64,000 nucleotides of DNA from Streptomyces cinnamoneus (GCF_014650495.1 NZ_BMVB01000012.1:124001-188000); one strand, 5' to 3'; counted from the stretch's first letter, positions 17,877 to 27,514 are shown. Program-made: numbers and translations. Notes: a model not told the origin generated them from the sequence alone.

Positions 17877-18797
17877 GTGCAGGAGAGCCGCACCGGACGG
17901 CAGCTGACCCTGCGCCACGGTGCGCACAGTGCGGTCGTCGTCGAGCTGGGCGCGGCGCTGCGGACGTACTCGGTCGGCGAACGCACCGTGGTCGACGGAT
18001 TCGCCGCACACGACCGGATCACCGGCGGGCGCGGCCAGATCCTGGTGCCGTGGCCCAACCGGATCCGGGACGGCCGCTACCGGTGGGACGGGCAGGACCT
18101 CCAGGTGCCGCTCACCGAGCCGGCAAGCGGCAACGCCATCCACGGACTGCTCCGGTGGACGTCGTGGCAGGTCGTGGAGGCGAGCGACAGCCGGGCCGTC
18201 CTGGAGGTTCCGCTGTGGCCGCAGCCGGGCTACCCGTTCCGCCTCCACCTCCGCGCCGAGTACGCCCTGGGCGAGGGCGGGCTCGCCGTCGCCGTCACCG
18301 CGCGCAACCTCGACGCGAGCGCCGCCCCCTACGGCTTCGGCCAGCATCCCTACGTCACGGCGGGCACCGCGGTCGTCGACCAGTCGGTGCTGACCGTCCC
18401 CGCCCGGACGTGGCTGCGCACCGACGAGCGCGGCCTGCCGGTGGCCGCCGAGCCGGTCGCGGGGACGCCGTACGACCTGCGGACACCGCAGCCTGTCGGA
18501 GCGCGCCGGCTGGACACCCCCTTCGGCGACCTCGACCGGGACGAGGACGGGCGGGCCGTGGTGCGCCTGGCCCATCCGTCGGGTGCGTTCGGCACGGACG
18601 TGTGGCTCGGCGAGGGAGCCGACTACGTGCAGCTCTACACCGGCGACACCCTCCCACCGGGGGAGCGCCGGCGCGCGGTCGCCGTCGAACCGATGACCTG
18701 CCCACCGGACGCCTTCCGCAGCGGCACCGCTCTCGTCCGCCTCGGTCCGGGCGAGCGGCACACCGTCCGGTGGGGGATCACGCCATGGGGGGAATGA
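17877..18797 (+). CDS. Aldose 1-epimerase family protein
   Basis: This 306-residue beta-sandwich protein of the galactose mutarotase family has PWPNRIRDGRY (substrate-binding Arg), NAIHGLLRWTSW and FGQHPYVTAG with the two catalytic-site histidines. AVEPMTCPPDAF carries the catalytic glutamate near the C-terminus. It interconverts alpha and beta anomers of hexoses. The GTG at 17877 lies 6 nt after GAGGAGG. It stands alone on the plus strand, 79 nt before the antiporter gene. It may act on sugars released by the nearby GH15 enzyme, but only by position. Confidence 0.9.
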   Translation: MQESRTGRQLTLRHGAHSAVVVELGAALRTYSVGERTVVDGFAAHDRITGGRGQILVPWPNRIRDGRYRWDGQDLQVPLTEPASGNAIHGLLRWTSWQVVEASDSRAVLEVPLWPQPGYPFRLHLRAEYALGEGGLAVAVTARNLDASAAPYGFGQHPYVTAGTAVVDQSVLTVPARTWLRTDERGLPVAAEPVAGTPYDLRTPQPVGARRLDTPFGDLDRDEDGRAVVRLAHPSGAFGTDVWLGEGADYVQLYTGDTLPPGERRRAVAVEPMTCPPDAFRSGTALVRLGPGERHTVRWGITPWGE

Positions 18798-18860
18798 CGC
18801 CGCCCTCATGGCCCTCGCCCTGATCCCCGCCGTGCCCGCCACGCGGCGAAGGGACCCGCC

Positions 18861-20651
18861 GTGACGACGGATCAGATCCTCATGGGAGTGGGCCTGACCC
18901 TGATGCTCGCGGTCGGCTCGCAGGTCCTGGCGAGCCGCCTGCGCATCCCCGCCCTCATCGTCCTGCTGCCGGTCGGCTTCGCCGCCGGCGCGCTGATCGA
19001 CGACGTCAACCCCGAGCGGCTGCTGGGGGCGGCGTTCTCCCCGCTGGTGTCGCTGGCCGTCGCGGTGATCCTCTACGACGCGGGCCTCGGGCTGGACCTG
19101 GCGAGGATGAGGGGCCACAGGCGCCGGGTCGTCTCCAGGCTGATCTGTATCGGAGTACCGGTCACATGGCTGCTCGGCGCGCTCCTCGCCGCGCCTTTGC
19201 TGGGCATGTCCCGGCGGGCGGCCGTCATGACCGGCGCGATCCTCGTGGTCTCGGGGCCGACGGTCGTCGGACCGCTGCTCGGCTTCGTGCGTCCGAAGGA
19301 CCGGCTCCAGCACATCCTCGTCTGGGAAGGCTCCCTCATCGACCCGGTCGGAGGCATCCTGGGAGCACTGGTCTTCCACGCGGTCACGGCCAGTACGGGG
19401 CACTACTTCGACAGCGTGGCCGCGGGTTTCCTGACCGGTGTGGGGATCGGAGCGGCCGGCGGAGTGGCCGGGGCGGCTGTGCTGTGGGGGCTGTTCCGGG
19501 CGCTGCCGCTCGGTGAGGTGCTCGGCACCACGGTGCAGCTCGCAGCGGTGATCGGTGGGGCGGCCCTTTGCGACGTCCTGCGCGAGGACACGGGACTCAT
19601 CGCCGCCGTGATGATGGGCCTGGCCGTCGCCAACCTCCCCGGCATCGACGTCCCGGCGCGCCGGCCGTTCTTCGAAACCCTGGTCACCGTGATCCTGGGC
19701 CTGCTCTTCATCTCCATCTCGGCCACCGTCACCCCGCAGTCGCTGCGCCATGTGGGGCTGCCCGCGCTCGGGCTCGCCGCCTTTCTGGTGCTGGCCGTCA
19801 GACCGGTGGTCGCGGCGGTGTCCACCCCCGGCACGGACCTGACGCGCGGTGAGAGAGGCTTCATCGGCTGGATGGCGCCGCGTGGCATCGTCGCGGCCGC
19901 CACCGCGTCGACGTTCTCGGCCGGTCTCGCGGCCCAGGGGATCGGCGGCGCAGCGAAAATCCTCCCCGCCACGTTCGTGGTCATCGTCGCGACCGTGACG
20001 CTCTACGGCCTGACCGCCTCGCCCGTGGCCCGGCTCCTGGGCGCCGTGCGCCCCTCCCGCTCGCGTCCGCTGCTGGTCGGCGGCGACCCGTGGGTGGTCG
20101 ACCTCGGTGTGGCCCTGCGGTCGGCGGGGCTGGAGGTCGTGATGTGGGCAGGGCGGGAGCAGCAGCGCGAACGCATCAGGCAGGCAGGGATCGAGCTCGC
20201 GCCGGGCGAACTACTGGCCGCCGTCACGGGCCAGGGCGCTGAGCTGGAGGGCATCACGGCGGTGTTCTTCCTCACCGCCGAGGACGACTTCAACGCACTG
20301 GCGGCGACGCTTCTGCGCGGCAGCGTGGAGGGGGTGGTCCACCGCCTCGCCGCACCGCCCGAGAGCCACGGCGTGGTGGCGCCGTTCGTCGGTGGCGAGG
20401 TCCTGTTCGGCGCGGATCTGACGTGGCCGGCCTTTTCCCGCAGGTACAAGGACGGGGCGGCCGTCCTGGCGCAGCCCGCCGGCACTGCTCTGCCGCCCGG
20501 TTGCGACCTGCTGTTCCTGGTACGCCCGGACGGGCGCCTCGATCCGGTCACGGACGCGGGCACACCGCCGCCCGGGCCGGGGGACACGGTGGTTCTGCTG
20601 GCCCCCGGCAAGCGGGGCACCGCGCGAACACCGGAGCGGGCCGGCCGCTGA
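18861..20651 (+). CDS. CPA1-type Na+/H+ antiporter with C-terminal cytosolic domain
   Basis: This 596-residue protein has about twelve N-terminal membrane helices. Family motifs include VAVILYDAGLGLDL, GAILVVSGPTVVGPLLGF and VWEGSLIDPVGGILGAL, the ion-binding region with the conserved aspartate. GFIGWMAPRGIVAAATAS follows, where the conserved arginine is present. Residues after about 400 form a soluble TrkA-N-like domain (RPLLVGGDPWVVDLGVALRSAGLEV), as in many NhaP-type exchangers. It likely exports Na+ or K+ in exchange for protons. The start is the GTG at 18861. The next gene is a ClC-type channel, so the pair may serve pH or salt homeostasis. Confidence 0.88.
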   Translation: MTTDQILMGVGLTLMLAVGSQVLASRLRIPALIVLLPVGFAAGALIDDVNPERLLGAAFSPLVSLAVAVILYDAGLGLDLARMRGHRRRVVSRLICIGVPVTWLLGALLAAPLLGMSRRAAVMTGAILVVSGPTVVGPLLGFVRPKDRLQHILVWEGSLIDPVGGILGALVFHAVTASTGHYFDSVAAGFLTGVGIGAAGGVAGAAVLWGLFRALPLGEVLGTTVQLAAVIGGAALCDVLREDTGLIAAVMMGLAVANLPGIDVPARRPFFETLVTVILGLLFISISATVTPQSLRHVGLPALGLAAFLVLAVRPVVAAVSTPGTDLTRGERGFIGWMAPRGIVAAATASTFSAGLAAQGIGGAAKILPATFVVIVATVTLYGLTASPVARLLGAVRPSRSRPLLVGGDPWVVDLGVALRSAGLEVVMWAGREQQRERIRQAGIELAPGELLAAVTGQGAELEGITAVFFLTAEDDFNALAATLLRGSVEGVVHRLAAPPESHGVVAPFVGGEVLFGADLTWPAFSRRYKDGAAVLAQPAGTALPPGCDLLFLVRPDGRLDPVTDAGTPPPGPGDTVVLLAPGKRGTARTPERAGR

Positions 20652-20813
20652 GGGGCTCGTGCGCCCCGCTTGGGCGGCTTCGGAATGCCCGCGTGAGGAC
20701 GGTGTGCCAGGGTGGGAAAACGCCGCCCGGAGCGGGTGACGCGGCGGTCGGGGTTCGCCGAGGACAGCCGGTGGAATCACCTCTCGGGTCCGCGTCGCGA
20801 GGAGGCAAGGCGC

Positions 20814-22202
20814 ATGCCGGACGCCACGTCAGGACCCACGGACGCGCCGCCCCCGGATCCGCTCACGGTCCTCCGGAGCCGCAATTACGTGCTGCTCCTG
20901 GTGATGGCCGCGGTGGTCGGCGTACCGGTGACCGCGGCGGCGTTCGGCTTCCTCGCACTGGTCGCCGCACTCCAGCCGATGCTCTCCACCGATCTGCCCC
21001 AGGCGCTGGGATTCCACGGCACGCCGCCTTGGTGGCCGCTGCCCCTGCTCGGCACCGGGGGACTGCTCGTGGGGCTTACGGTGCACTACCTGCCGGGCAA
21101 GGGCGGTCACGAGCCGGCGGAGGGGTTCACGCCCCAAGGCGCGCCCACACCGATCGAGCTCCCCGGCATCTTCCTCGCCGCCCTGGCGACTCTGGCCTGC
21201 GGTGCGGTGCTCGGACCGGAAGCGCCTCTCATCGCTCTCGGCGGCGGACTGGCCGCGGGCGCCGCGCGCCTCGCCAAACGTGATGCCCCGGAGCAGGCGA
21301 TCGCAATGATGGGAGCGGCGGGCAGCTTCGCGGCGATCAGCTCTCTGCTGGGGTCGCCCCTGCTCGGAGCGTTCTTCCTGATGGAGGCATCGGGACTCGG
21401 TGGACCGATGATGGCCCTGGTGCTGGTGCCCGGCCTGCTCGCCGCGGGCATCGGTGCGCTCCTCTTCATCGGCCTGGGATCCTGGACCGGGCTGGGCACC
21501 TACTCGCTGGCGCTCCCCGACCTGCCCGAAGCCGTGACGCCGACGGTCGCGGAATTCGGCTGGGCGCTCGTCATCGGACTGTCGGCCGCCGTCGTGGCTG
21601 TGGGAATCCGGTGGCTCGCCGTTCACCTGAAGACGCACGTCGAACGCCGGCGTGTGCCGGCCACGGTGGTCATGGGCCTGGTCGTGGGGGGACTGGCGAT
21701 CGCCTATGCGGAGAGCACGGGCAAGCCGCAGAGCGACGTGTTGTATTCGGGCCAGACGGCGCTGGGTCCGTTCCTCGCCCACAGCACCGCGTATTCGGTC
21801 GGAGCACTGCTGCTCCTGGTGGTGTGCAAGGGCCTGGCCTACTGCGCCTCGCTCAGCAGTTTCCGGGGAGGCCCCGTCTTTCCCTCGATGTTCGTGGGCG
21901 CGGCGGGCGGCATCCTGCTCTCCCACCTCCCGGAGCTGTCCCTCGTGGCGGGGTTCGCCACGGGCATCGGAGCGATGAGCGCCGCGATGCTCGGACTTCC
22001 ACTGGTCTCGGTCCTGCTGGCCACCCTGCTGCTCGGGTCGCAGGGGCTCACCGTCATGCCGTTGGTGATCGTCTCGGTCGTGGTCGCGCATGTCGTGTCC
22101 ACCAGGCTCACCTCTCAATTCTCCCTGAAGCCGGAAGGCGACCGCGGCGTGCAATCCGCTCGATCTCCGGGCACAGCCGACAGTCACCGCATCCAGCGAT
22201 GA
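20814..22202 (+). CDS. ClC-family chloride channel/transporter
   Basis: This 462-residue membrane protein has the ClC pore signature GAVLGPEAPLIALGGGLAAG (the GxEGP-like motif), repeated hydrophobic helices, and FRGGPVFPSMFVGAAGGILL near the C-terminus, the last selectivity-filter segment. No CBS domains follow. The ATG at 20814 has GGAGG 8 nt upstream; the open frame begins earlier, but that stretch is Arg-rich and lacks a ribosome site. Whether it is a channel or a Cl-/H+ exchanger cannot be decided: the proton-gating glutamate of the GxEGP motif is present as GPEAP. Confidence 0.85.
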   Translation: MPDATSGPTDAPPPDPLTVLRSRNYVLLLVMAAVVGVPVTAAAFGFLALVAALQPMLSTDLPQALGFHGTPPWWPLPLLGTGGLLVGLTVHYLPGKGGHEPAEGFTPQGAPTPIELPGIFLAALATLACGAVLGPEAPLIALGGGLAAGAARLAKRDAPEQAIAMMGAAGSFAAISSLLGSPLLGAFFLMEASGLGGPMMALVLVPGLLAAGIGALLFIGLGSWTGLGTYSLALPDLPEAVTPTVAEFGWALVIGLSAAVVAVGIRWLAVHLKTHVERRRVPATVVMGLVVGGLAIAYAESTGKPQSDVLYSGQTALGPFLAHSTAYSVGALLLLVVCKGLAYCASLSSFRGGPVFPSMFVGAAGGILLSHLPELSLVAGFATGIGAMSAAMLGLPLVSVLLATLLLGSQGLTVMPLVIVSVVVAHVVSTRLTSQFSLKPEGDRGVQSARSPGTADSHRIQR

Positions 22203-22319
22203 ACCCCTCTTGAGTGCCCCAACCAATCCGGTGAACCAACCTCGACCGCTGTTCCTGGAATTGGCTGGTTATGATCGGCACCCACTCCGCAAACGGCCTG
22301 CTGTGTTTTACGAGGACTG

Positions 22320-24668
22320 ATGACTCCCACAGGATCCGAAGGCCCGGGCGAGCCGGTACGAAGAAGCCGACGACGGACCGTGCGCCTGCGTACCTTGCTC
22401 GTCTGGCTCGCGGTGGTGCCCACCGTGGCGATGGGCGTCCAGGTTCTCATCAGCTCCGATCGGTCGGTGCAGGAGTCCCGGCACCTGCGCAAGGACGTGG
22501 TGGCCGGCCGGCAGACCGGCGTACCCCTGTACCGGCTCATGACCACACTGCAGGCCGAGCGCGCGATCACCGCCGCGTGGTGGTCGGGCATGCCCGTGTC
22601 CGGGACCGATCTGCGCGGCCGCCGGGCCGACACCGACCGGGCCGTGGCCGTGTTCCTGAAGTCGTCGGACCCCGATCAGCTCCACTCCGACCGGGCGAAG
22701 GACCGCCTCCACGACGTCGCGCGGCGACTGGCCGACCTGGGTGCCCAGCGCGAACGCACCGACGCACGCCACGGCAGCCCGGACGACACCGTCGGCTACT
22801 ACACCGACGTGATCAGCGGAACGATCCGTTGCTACGGAGACTTCGGCCACATCGACGACGGCGGGCTCACGCGGGAGACGACCTCGCTCGTGGCCCTGTT
22901 CTCGGCAGCGGAGGTGGTGGCTCGCGAGGATTCCCTCCTCGCACTGGCGGGCCCCTCCGGAAAGCTGACGTCCGCCAGGTTCGGTGAATTCGTCGAAGCC
23001 GTCGGCGCGAGCGGCTACTTGTACGACACGGTCGCCCTCGACCTGCCCCTCGACGACCAGAACGCCCTCCAGCAGATCCTCACCTCGAACGCCTGGCAGA
23101 CCAAGTCCCGCATCGAGAAGGCGGTCGTCTCCGAGCACCGGGACGTCTCTTCCGGCGTCGTGCTGCCACCGGCCGTCGGCGACTGGCGGGCGGCCTACGG
23201 CACCCTTTCCGCCCAGTTGAACACCCTCGACGAGAGCGAGCTGCACGAGCTGCTCGCCCACGCCGACGACCGGGCGGCGCAGCTGGACGATCAGGTCGTC
23301 CTGCTGGTGGCCGCCAGCGGTGCCGCCCTCCTCGTGGTCGTCGCCGTCGTGGTCTTCACCACGCGTTCGGTCCTGCGCCGCCTGCGCTCTCTCCACGACC
23401 GCACGGTGACGGTCGCCGAGGAGACCCTGCCGGACGTCGTGGACCGCCTCCAGCGCGGAGAGGCCGTCGGCACCGATGCACTGCCGCGGCCGGAGGGCGA
23501 GCAGGACGAGGTCGGGCGGATCAGCGACGCCTTCGCCCACGTCGTCGCCGTATCCGTCGAGGGACATCGGAAGCTCGCCGACGAGCGACAGGGCTTCAGT
23601 GTGTTCGCCTCCGGGATCGCCGCACGGACCGGGAACCTCGTCAGCCGGCAGCTGGCCCTCACCGAGCACATCCAGGACACCTTCGGCCAGGACGAGGCAC
23701 TCCTCGCCGAGCTCATGAGGTCCGATCAGCTCACGGTGGGCATGCGGAGGCAGATCGAGAACCTGCTCATCCTGGCGGGTGGCGAGATCCCCGACCCCCA
23801 CATGGACCCCATGCGCATCGCCGACCTGCTGCGGGAAGCGGCCGCCGAGGTCGAGGACTTCCGGCGCATCGACCGGCACGCCATGGACGAGACCAGTGTG
23901 GAGCCCGGCGTGATCAGCCAGCTCAGCCACCTCCTGGCAGAGCTGCTGGACAACGCCACGCGCTTCTCCCCGCCGACGGCGAGGGTCGCCATCCGGTCCG
24001 AACTGGTCGGCGACGGTCTCTGCATCGAGATCGAGGACCGTGGCCCGCGGGTGACCGCCGAGAGGTACGAGGAGATGAACGGCCGCCTGCACTCGGCCCC
24101 GCCGTACTCCGTGCTGGCCAGCAACGCCCACCGGCTCGGCCTCTTCGTGGTCGGCCACCTCGCCGACCAGCTCGGGGCGACGGTCACGCTGCGCCGGTCG
24201 GCGTTCGGTGGAACGTCCGCCGTAGTGATCGTCCCGGGTGAGCACCTCGTGCCGACCCAGGAGGGCACCGCGGCGCCCGGTCCGGCGAAGGAGTCCGCGC
24301 CCGCACCGCAGCCCGCCGGGGAGCCACGGCCGAAGCTCGTCCAGCAGAAACGGTCCGGCGGTGCGGCGGACGACCCCGCTCCCAGCGCCTCGGAACTGCC
24401 GCGCCGCCCGCGGAAGGAGCAGGCGCGGCAGGCCGGGACCCCGGAGCCGGAGGCGTCGGCCCGGTCCGGTTCCGGGGACGTCCCCGGCCGGCCGGCTCTC
24501 CCCGAGCGCGTCCCGCAGACCCACATGACCCAGCGGCTCCGCGAGCCGCGTGCGGCCGAACCGGTGGGCCGGGACGCCGCCACGCCCGAAGAGGTGGCCG
24601 ACGCCTGGGCGGACTACGAAGACAGCACCAGGCAAGTGGAACTCGAGCTCCGACAGGACCAGCCATGA
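22320..24668 (+). CDS. cvnA: Conservon sensor kinase-like protein CvnA
   Basis: This 782-residue protein has a first membrane helix at about 24-44 and an extracytoplasmic nitrate/nitrite-sensing-type domain to about 310. A second membrane helix (about 326-346) and a HAMP-like linker follow. An ATPase domain carries the N-box ELLDNATRFSPP, EDRGPRV and GLFVVGHLADQLGATV. A Pro/Ala/Glu-rich tail of about 140 residues ends it. The phospho-accepting histidine motif is not the classical one, as in other conservon kinases. GAGGA precedes the ATG. It overlaps cvnB by ATGA. Conservon proteins form a membrane complex likened to a G-protein-coupled receptor system and affect development and antibiotic output. 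Confidence 0.9.
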   Translation: MTPTGSEGPGEPVRRSRRRTVRLRTLLVWLAVVPTVAMGVQVLISSDRSVQESRHLRKDVVAGRQTGVPLYRLMTTLQAERAITAAWWSGMPVSGTDLRGRRADTDRAVAVFLKSSDPDQLHSDRAKDRLHDVARRLADLGAQRERTDARHGSPDDTVGYYTDVISGTIRCYGDFGHIDDGGLTRETTSLVALFSAAEVVAREDSLLALAGPSGKLTSARFGEFVEAVGASGYLYDTVALDLPLDDQNALQQILTSNAWQTKSRIEKAVVSEHRDVSSGVVLPPAVGDWRAAYGTLSAQLNTLDESELHELLAHADDRAAQLDDQVVLLVAASGAALLVVVAVVVFTTRSVLRRLRSLHDRTVTVAEETLPDVVDRLQRGEAVGTDALPRPEGEQDEVGRISDAFAHVVAVSVEGHRKLADERQGFSVFASGIAARTGNLVSRQLALTEHIQDTFGQDEALLAELMRSDQLTVGMRRQIENLLILAGGEIPDPHMDPMRIADLLREAAAEVEDFRRIDRHAMDETSVEPGVISQLSHLLAELLDNATRFSPPTARVAIRSELVGDGLCIEIEDRGPRVTAERYEEMNGRLHSAPPYSVLASNAHRLGLFVVGHLADQLGATVTLRRSAFGGTSAVVIVPGEHLVPTQEGTAAPGPAKESAPAPQPAGEPRPKLVQQKRSGGAADDPAPSASELPRRPRKEQARQAGTPEPEASARSGSGDVPGRPALPERVPQTHMTQRLREPRAAEPVGRDAATPEEVADAWADYEDSTRQVELELRQDQP

Positions 24669-25072
24669 CGACGACACAGAACGATGCGATCTACAGCATC
24701 CTGGACAACAACCTGAGCAGGATCGCGGGGATCCAGGGGGCCGTACTCCTGTCCAACGACGGGATCAAGCTCAGCGCCTACATGCTGGAGCGGGACCAGG
24801 CCGAACGGGTCGCCGCGGCGGCCTCCGGCATCGCGTCCACCATGAAGGCGATCTCGCGGGAGATCGACGGTGGCGGAGTGGTCCGCCAACTCGTCGAGAT
24901 GGACGAGCGGTACCTGTGCATCGTCGGGTGCGGATCGGGCAGCACGCTGATCGTGGTGGCCTCCCGCAAGGCACGGCTCGGGGAACTGGGCGGCGAGACG
25001 GTCCGCGCCGCGCAGGCGCTCGGCGAGTGGCTGGACACCCCCGAACGCTCACAGGCGCCCACGTCGTCATGA
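24665..25072 (+). CDS. cvnB: Roadblock/LC7 protein CvnB
   Basis: This 135-residue protein contains the roadblock/LC7 fold: YSILDNNLSRIAGIQGAVLLSNDGIKLSAYM, then RVAAAASGIASTMKAISREI and YLCIVGCGSGSTLIVVASRKA. Roadblock proteins typically regulate small GTPases, matching the CvnD partner downstream. Both ends overlap neighbours by ATGA (cvnA stop and cvnC start), indicating translational coupling. Confidence 0.93.
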   Translation: MTTTQNDAIYSILDNNLSRIAGIQGAVLLSNDGIKLSAYMLERDQAERVAAAASGIASTMKAISREIDGGGVVRQLVEMDERYLCIVGCGSGSTLIVVASRKARLGELGGETVRAAQALGEWLDTPERSQAPTSS

Positions 25073-25437
25073 CGGCCGATCCCCAGCCCGGACGGCGCCG
25101 CCGGACGCGGTTGTACGCCCTCACCGACGGGCGCACGGCCGCATCCCGCCGTGGCCTGACGATGGACACCGTGATCACGGCGACCGCCGACGCCGACCAC
25201 GGTCACGGCAGTCTGCCCACGGAGTGGCGGGAGATCCTCACCATGTGCGCGCCGCCGGGCGGACGGGCGGTCGCCGAGATCGCCGCCCGGATGCGGATGC
25301 GTCTGACTCCCATGGTGCTCCTGCTCGGCGAGCTGCTGGAGCGCGGCCTGATCCGTCACCGGCCGCCGCTGGACGCCTCCGAGACCTCCAATGTCCACCT
25401 GCTCATGAAAATCAGAGACAACCTTGCCCGACTATGA
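25069..25437 (+). CDS. cvnC: DUF742 protein CvnC
   Basis: This 122-residue protein of the DUF742 family begins with an Arg-rich stretch and RLYALTDGRT. A winged-helix-like core follows (WREILTMCAPPGGRAVAEIAARM), then VLLLGELLERGLIRHRPP and the conserved HLLMKIRDNLARL end. DUF742 proteins sit between the roadblock and GTPase genes in every conservon and take part in the membrane complex. The start overlaps the cvnB stop; the end overlaps cvnD by 14 bases. Confidence 0.92.
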   Translation: MTADPQPGRRRRTRLYALTDGRTAASRRGLTMDTVITATADADHGHGSLPTEWREILTMCAPPGGRAVAEIAARMRMRLTPMVLLLGELLERGLIRHRPPLDASETSNVHLLMKIRDNLARL

Positions 25438-26014
25438 CACCGCCGCACCGGAAGCGTCTCCCGTCAAGATCCTCATCGCCGGGGGCTTCGGAGTCGGCAA
25501 GACGACCCTGGTCGAAGCGGTCTCCGAGATCGATCCGCTGCGCACCGAGGAGCGGCTGACGTCCGCCGGCGTCGGGGTCGACGACCTCGACGGCATCGAG
25601 GGCAAGACGGCGACCACGGTCGCGATGGACTTCGGCCGCATCACCCTCACCGACGCCAACGTGGTCCTGTACCTCTTCGGCACACCGGGTCAGGAACGCT
25701 TCTGGTTCATGTGGGACGACCTGCTGTCCGGGGCGCTCGGGGCGATCGTCCTGGTCGACACCCGGAGACTGGACCGCAGCTTCCCCGCCATCGACTTCTT
25801 CGAGAGCCGCGGACTGCCGTTCGTCGTCGGCGCGAACTGCTTCAACGGCGAGCAGCCGTACACCACCGAGGAGATCAAGGCGGCCCTGCACCTGAGGGAC
25901 CCGGACACCCCCGTCCTCCTGCTCGACGCCCGCTCCCGGGAGGACGTCCGCGGCTGCTTGCTCTCGCTGCTGGACCGGCTCATCACCCAGGCGCGCGTCA
26001 CCGCGCCCGCCTGA
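25424..26014 (+). CDS. cvnD: Conservon small GTPase CvnD
   Basis: This 196-residue Ras-like GTPase has the P-loop GGFGVGKT at residues 20-27, a conserved TTVAMDFGRI switch region and FGTPGQERFWFMWDDLL. The last is the switch II segment, with GTPGQE in place of DTAGQE. VVGANCF stands in the base-recognition region. It acts as the switch of the complex, released from the CvnA/B/C assembly in the published model for conservons. The TTG at 25424 was chosen because it gives the usual length and a 14-nt overlap with cvnC; no ATG or GTG is available in frame nearby. Confidence 0.92.
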   Translation: MPDYDTAAPEASPVKILIAGGFGVGKTTLVEAVSEIDPLRTEERLTSAGVGVDDLDGIEGKTATTVAMDFGRITLTDANVVLYLFGTPGQERFWFMWDDLLSGALGAIVLVDTRRLDRSFPAIDFFESRGLPFVVGANCFNGEQPYTTEEIKAALHLRDPDTPVLLLDARSREDVRGCLLSLLDRLITQARVTAPA

Positions 26015-26081
26015 CCACCTCGCCGGACCGGGGGAGACGCACCCTCTTGAAGGGGCGGCGCTTCGCGGTCACTGTGGGGGC

Positions 26082-26195
26082 ATGTCCGCCCTCGTCCTGC
26101 AGCGCTCCGTGCACGGTGACGGCCCGTACGAGGCCGTCGCCGTGCACGGGTGGTCCGCCACCCGGGCCGGGAGCCGGGTGACGTGCCGGTGGTAG
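26082..26195 (+). pseudogene. N-terminal remnant of an alpha/beta hydrolase
   Basis: A 37-codon frame from the ATG at 26082 reads VLQRSVHGDGPYEAVAVHGW before ending at a TAG (26193). The pattern (R-S/T-V-H-G-x-G-P then V-x-x-x-HGW) is the first strand and oxyanion turn of alpha/beta hydrolases. Nothing of the nucleophile elbow follows; the P450 gene starts inside it. It is most easily read as a leftover from insertion or deletion next to the conservon. It could instead be an unrelated short peptide. Confidence 0.45.
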
Positions 26196-27514
26196 AGGGT
26201 GCCGCGGGTGCGGGTGCGGGTGCGGGTGTGCCCGATGTGTTCGATCCCCGGGTCTATGCCGACGGGCTGCCGCACGCCGCCTACCGGTTGCTGCGCGACC
26301 GGCACCCGGTGGCCTGGCAGGACGAGCACGAGGTGCTCGGCTGGCCCGCCGGTCCCGGTTTCTGGGCGGTCACCCGGCACCGTGACGTCCTGCGCGTCCT
26401 GAAGGACGCGCCTACCTTCTCCTCCTGCCTGGGCGCGACGCAGATCCGGGATCCCGCCCCCGCGGACCTGCCGTTCGTCCGGCGCATGATGCTCAATCAG
26501 GACCCGCCGGACCACGGCCGGCTGCGGCGGCTGGTCAGCCACGCCTTCACGCCCCGTCGCGTCGAGCGCTTCACGGCCGCCGTGCGCCGACGGGCCCGCG
26601 ACCTGCTGACGGCGGCCGCCGACGCGGCGCGGTCCGGGGACGGAACGTGTGACGTCGTCGCCGCGGTCACCGACGAGTTCGCCCTGCTCAACCTCGCCGA
26701 CCTGCTCGGGGTGCCCGCAGCCGACCGGGGAATGCTGCTGGGCTGGACCCGGCGCGTCATCGGCTACCAGGACCCGGAGGAGGCCGGCCCGCCCGAGCCG
26801 GGGCCGGACGGCAGGCCCGCCGATCCACGTTCCCCCGCCATGCTGGGCGACATGTTCGGCTTCGCCCGGGACCTGGCCTCCTTCAAGCGGCGGCATCCCG
26901 GTGACGACGTGATGACCGTGCTCGCGTCGGACGGTGATCTGGAGACGGCCGAGCTGGAGATGTCCTTCTTCCTGCTGACCATCGCGGGCAACGACACCGT
27001 CCGCAGCGCCGCGCCCGGCGGCCTGCTGGCCCTGGCCCGGCACCCGGACGCCTACGAGCTGCTGCGCAGGGGGGACGTGGGTGCGGCGGCCTGTGCGGAG
27101 GAGTTGCTGCGCTGGCACCCGCCGGTGCTCAGCTTCCGCCGGACCGCGGCCCACGACACCTGCCTGGCCGGCCGGCGCATACGCGCGGGCGAGAAGGTGG
27201 TCGTCTTCCACGGCTCGGCCAATTACGACGAGCGGGCCTTTGCCGCGCCGCACCGCCTGGACCTCTCCCGGACGCCCAACCCCCACGTCTCCTTCGGGAA
27301 CGGCCCCCACGTCTGCCTGGGTGCGCACTTCGCTCGTCTGCAGCTGCGGGTGTTCTACGAGGAGGTACGGAACCTCCTGCCGTCCTTGTGCCTGGCCGGG
27401 CAGCCGCAGCGGCTCGTCTCGAACTTCATCAACGGCGTGAAGTCGCTACCGCTGTCCCTCGCGGCACCGGCTCCTCCTCCGCCTCCGCCTCCTCCTCCGG
27501 CACTTCCGTCCTGA
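26183..27514 (+). CDS. cvnE: Cytochrome P450 (conservon-linked, CvnE-like)
   Basis: This 443-residue P450 has the I-helix FFLLTIAGNDTVRSA (AG-N-DT oxygen-activation motif), the K-helix EELLRWHPPVLSFRRTA (ExxR) and the heme loop FGNGPHVCLGAHFARLQLR with the ligand Cys378. The sequence style (FFLLTIAGNDT, NPHVSFGNGPH) resembles CYP124/125/142-like steroid or fatty-acid hydroxylases. Some Streptomyces conservons carry a P450 as fifth gene, supporting the cvnE name. The start is uncertain between GTGs at 26150 and 26183. The N-terminus has a GCGGGT tandem repeat (Ala-Gly), and the C-terminus ends in a run of ten prolines. Confidence 0.85.
   Translation: MPVVEGAAGAGAGAGVPDVFDPRVYADGLPHAAYRLLRDRHPVAWQDEHEVLGWPAGPGFWAVTRHRDVLRVLKDAPTFSSCLGATQIRDPAPADLPFVRRMMLNQDPPDHGRLRRLVSHAFTPRRVERFTAAVRRRARDLLTAAADAARSGDGTCDVVAAVTDEFALLNLADLLGVPAADRGMLLGWTRRVIGYQDPEEAGPPEPGPDGRPADPRSPAMLGDMFGFARDLASFKRRHPGDDVMTVLASDGDLETAELEMSFFLLTIAGNDTVRSAAPGGLLALARHPDAYELLRRGDVGAAACAEELLRWHPPVLSFRRTAAHDTCLAGRRIRAGEKVVVFHGSANYDERAFAAPHRLDLSRTPNPHVSFGNGPHVCLGAHFARLQLRVFYEEVRNLLPSLCLAGQPQRLVSNFINGVKSLPLSLAAPAPPPPPPPPPALPS

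Noticed and set aside
15199..17907. Open frame of about 900 codons on the plus strand over the GH15 gene and into the DUF389 region
   Set aside because: The first part mirrors GH15. The only real protein sequence in it is the middle of the DUF389 gene, which is explained by frameshifts.
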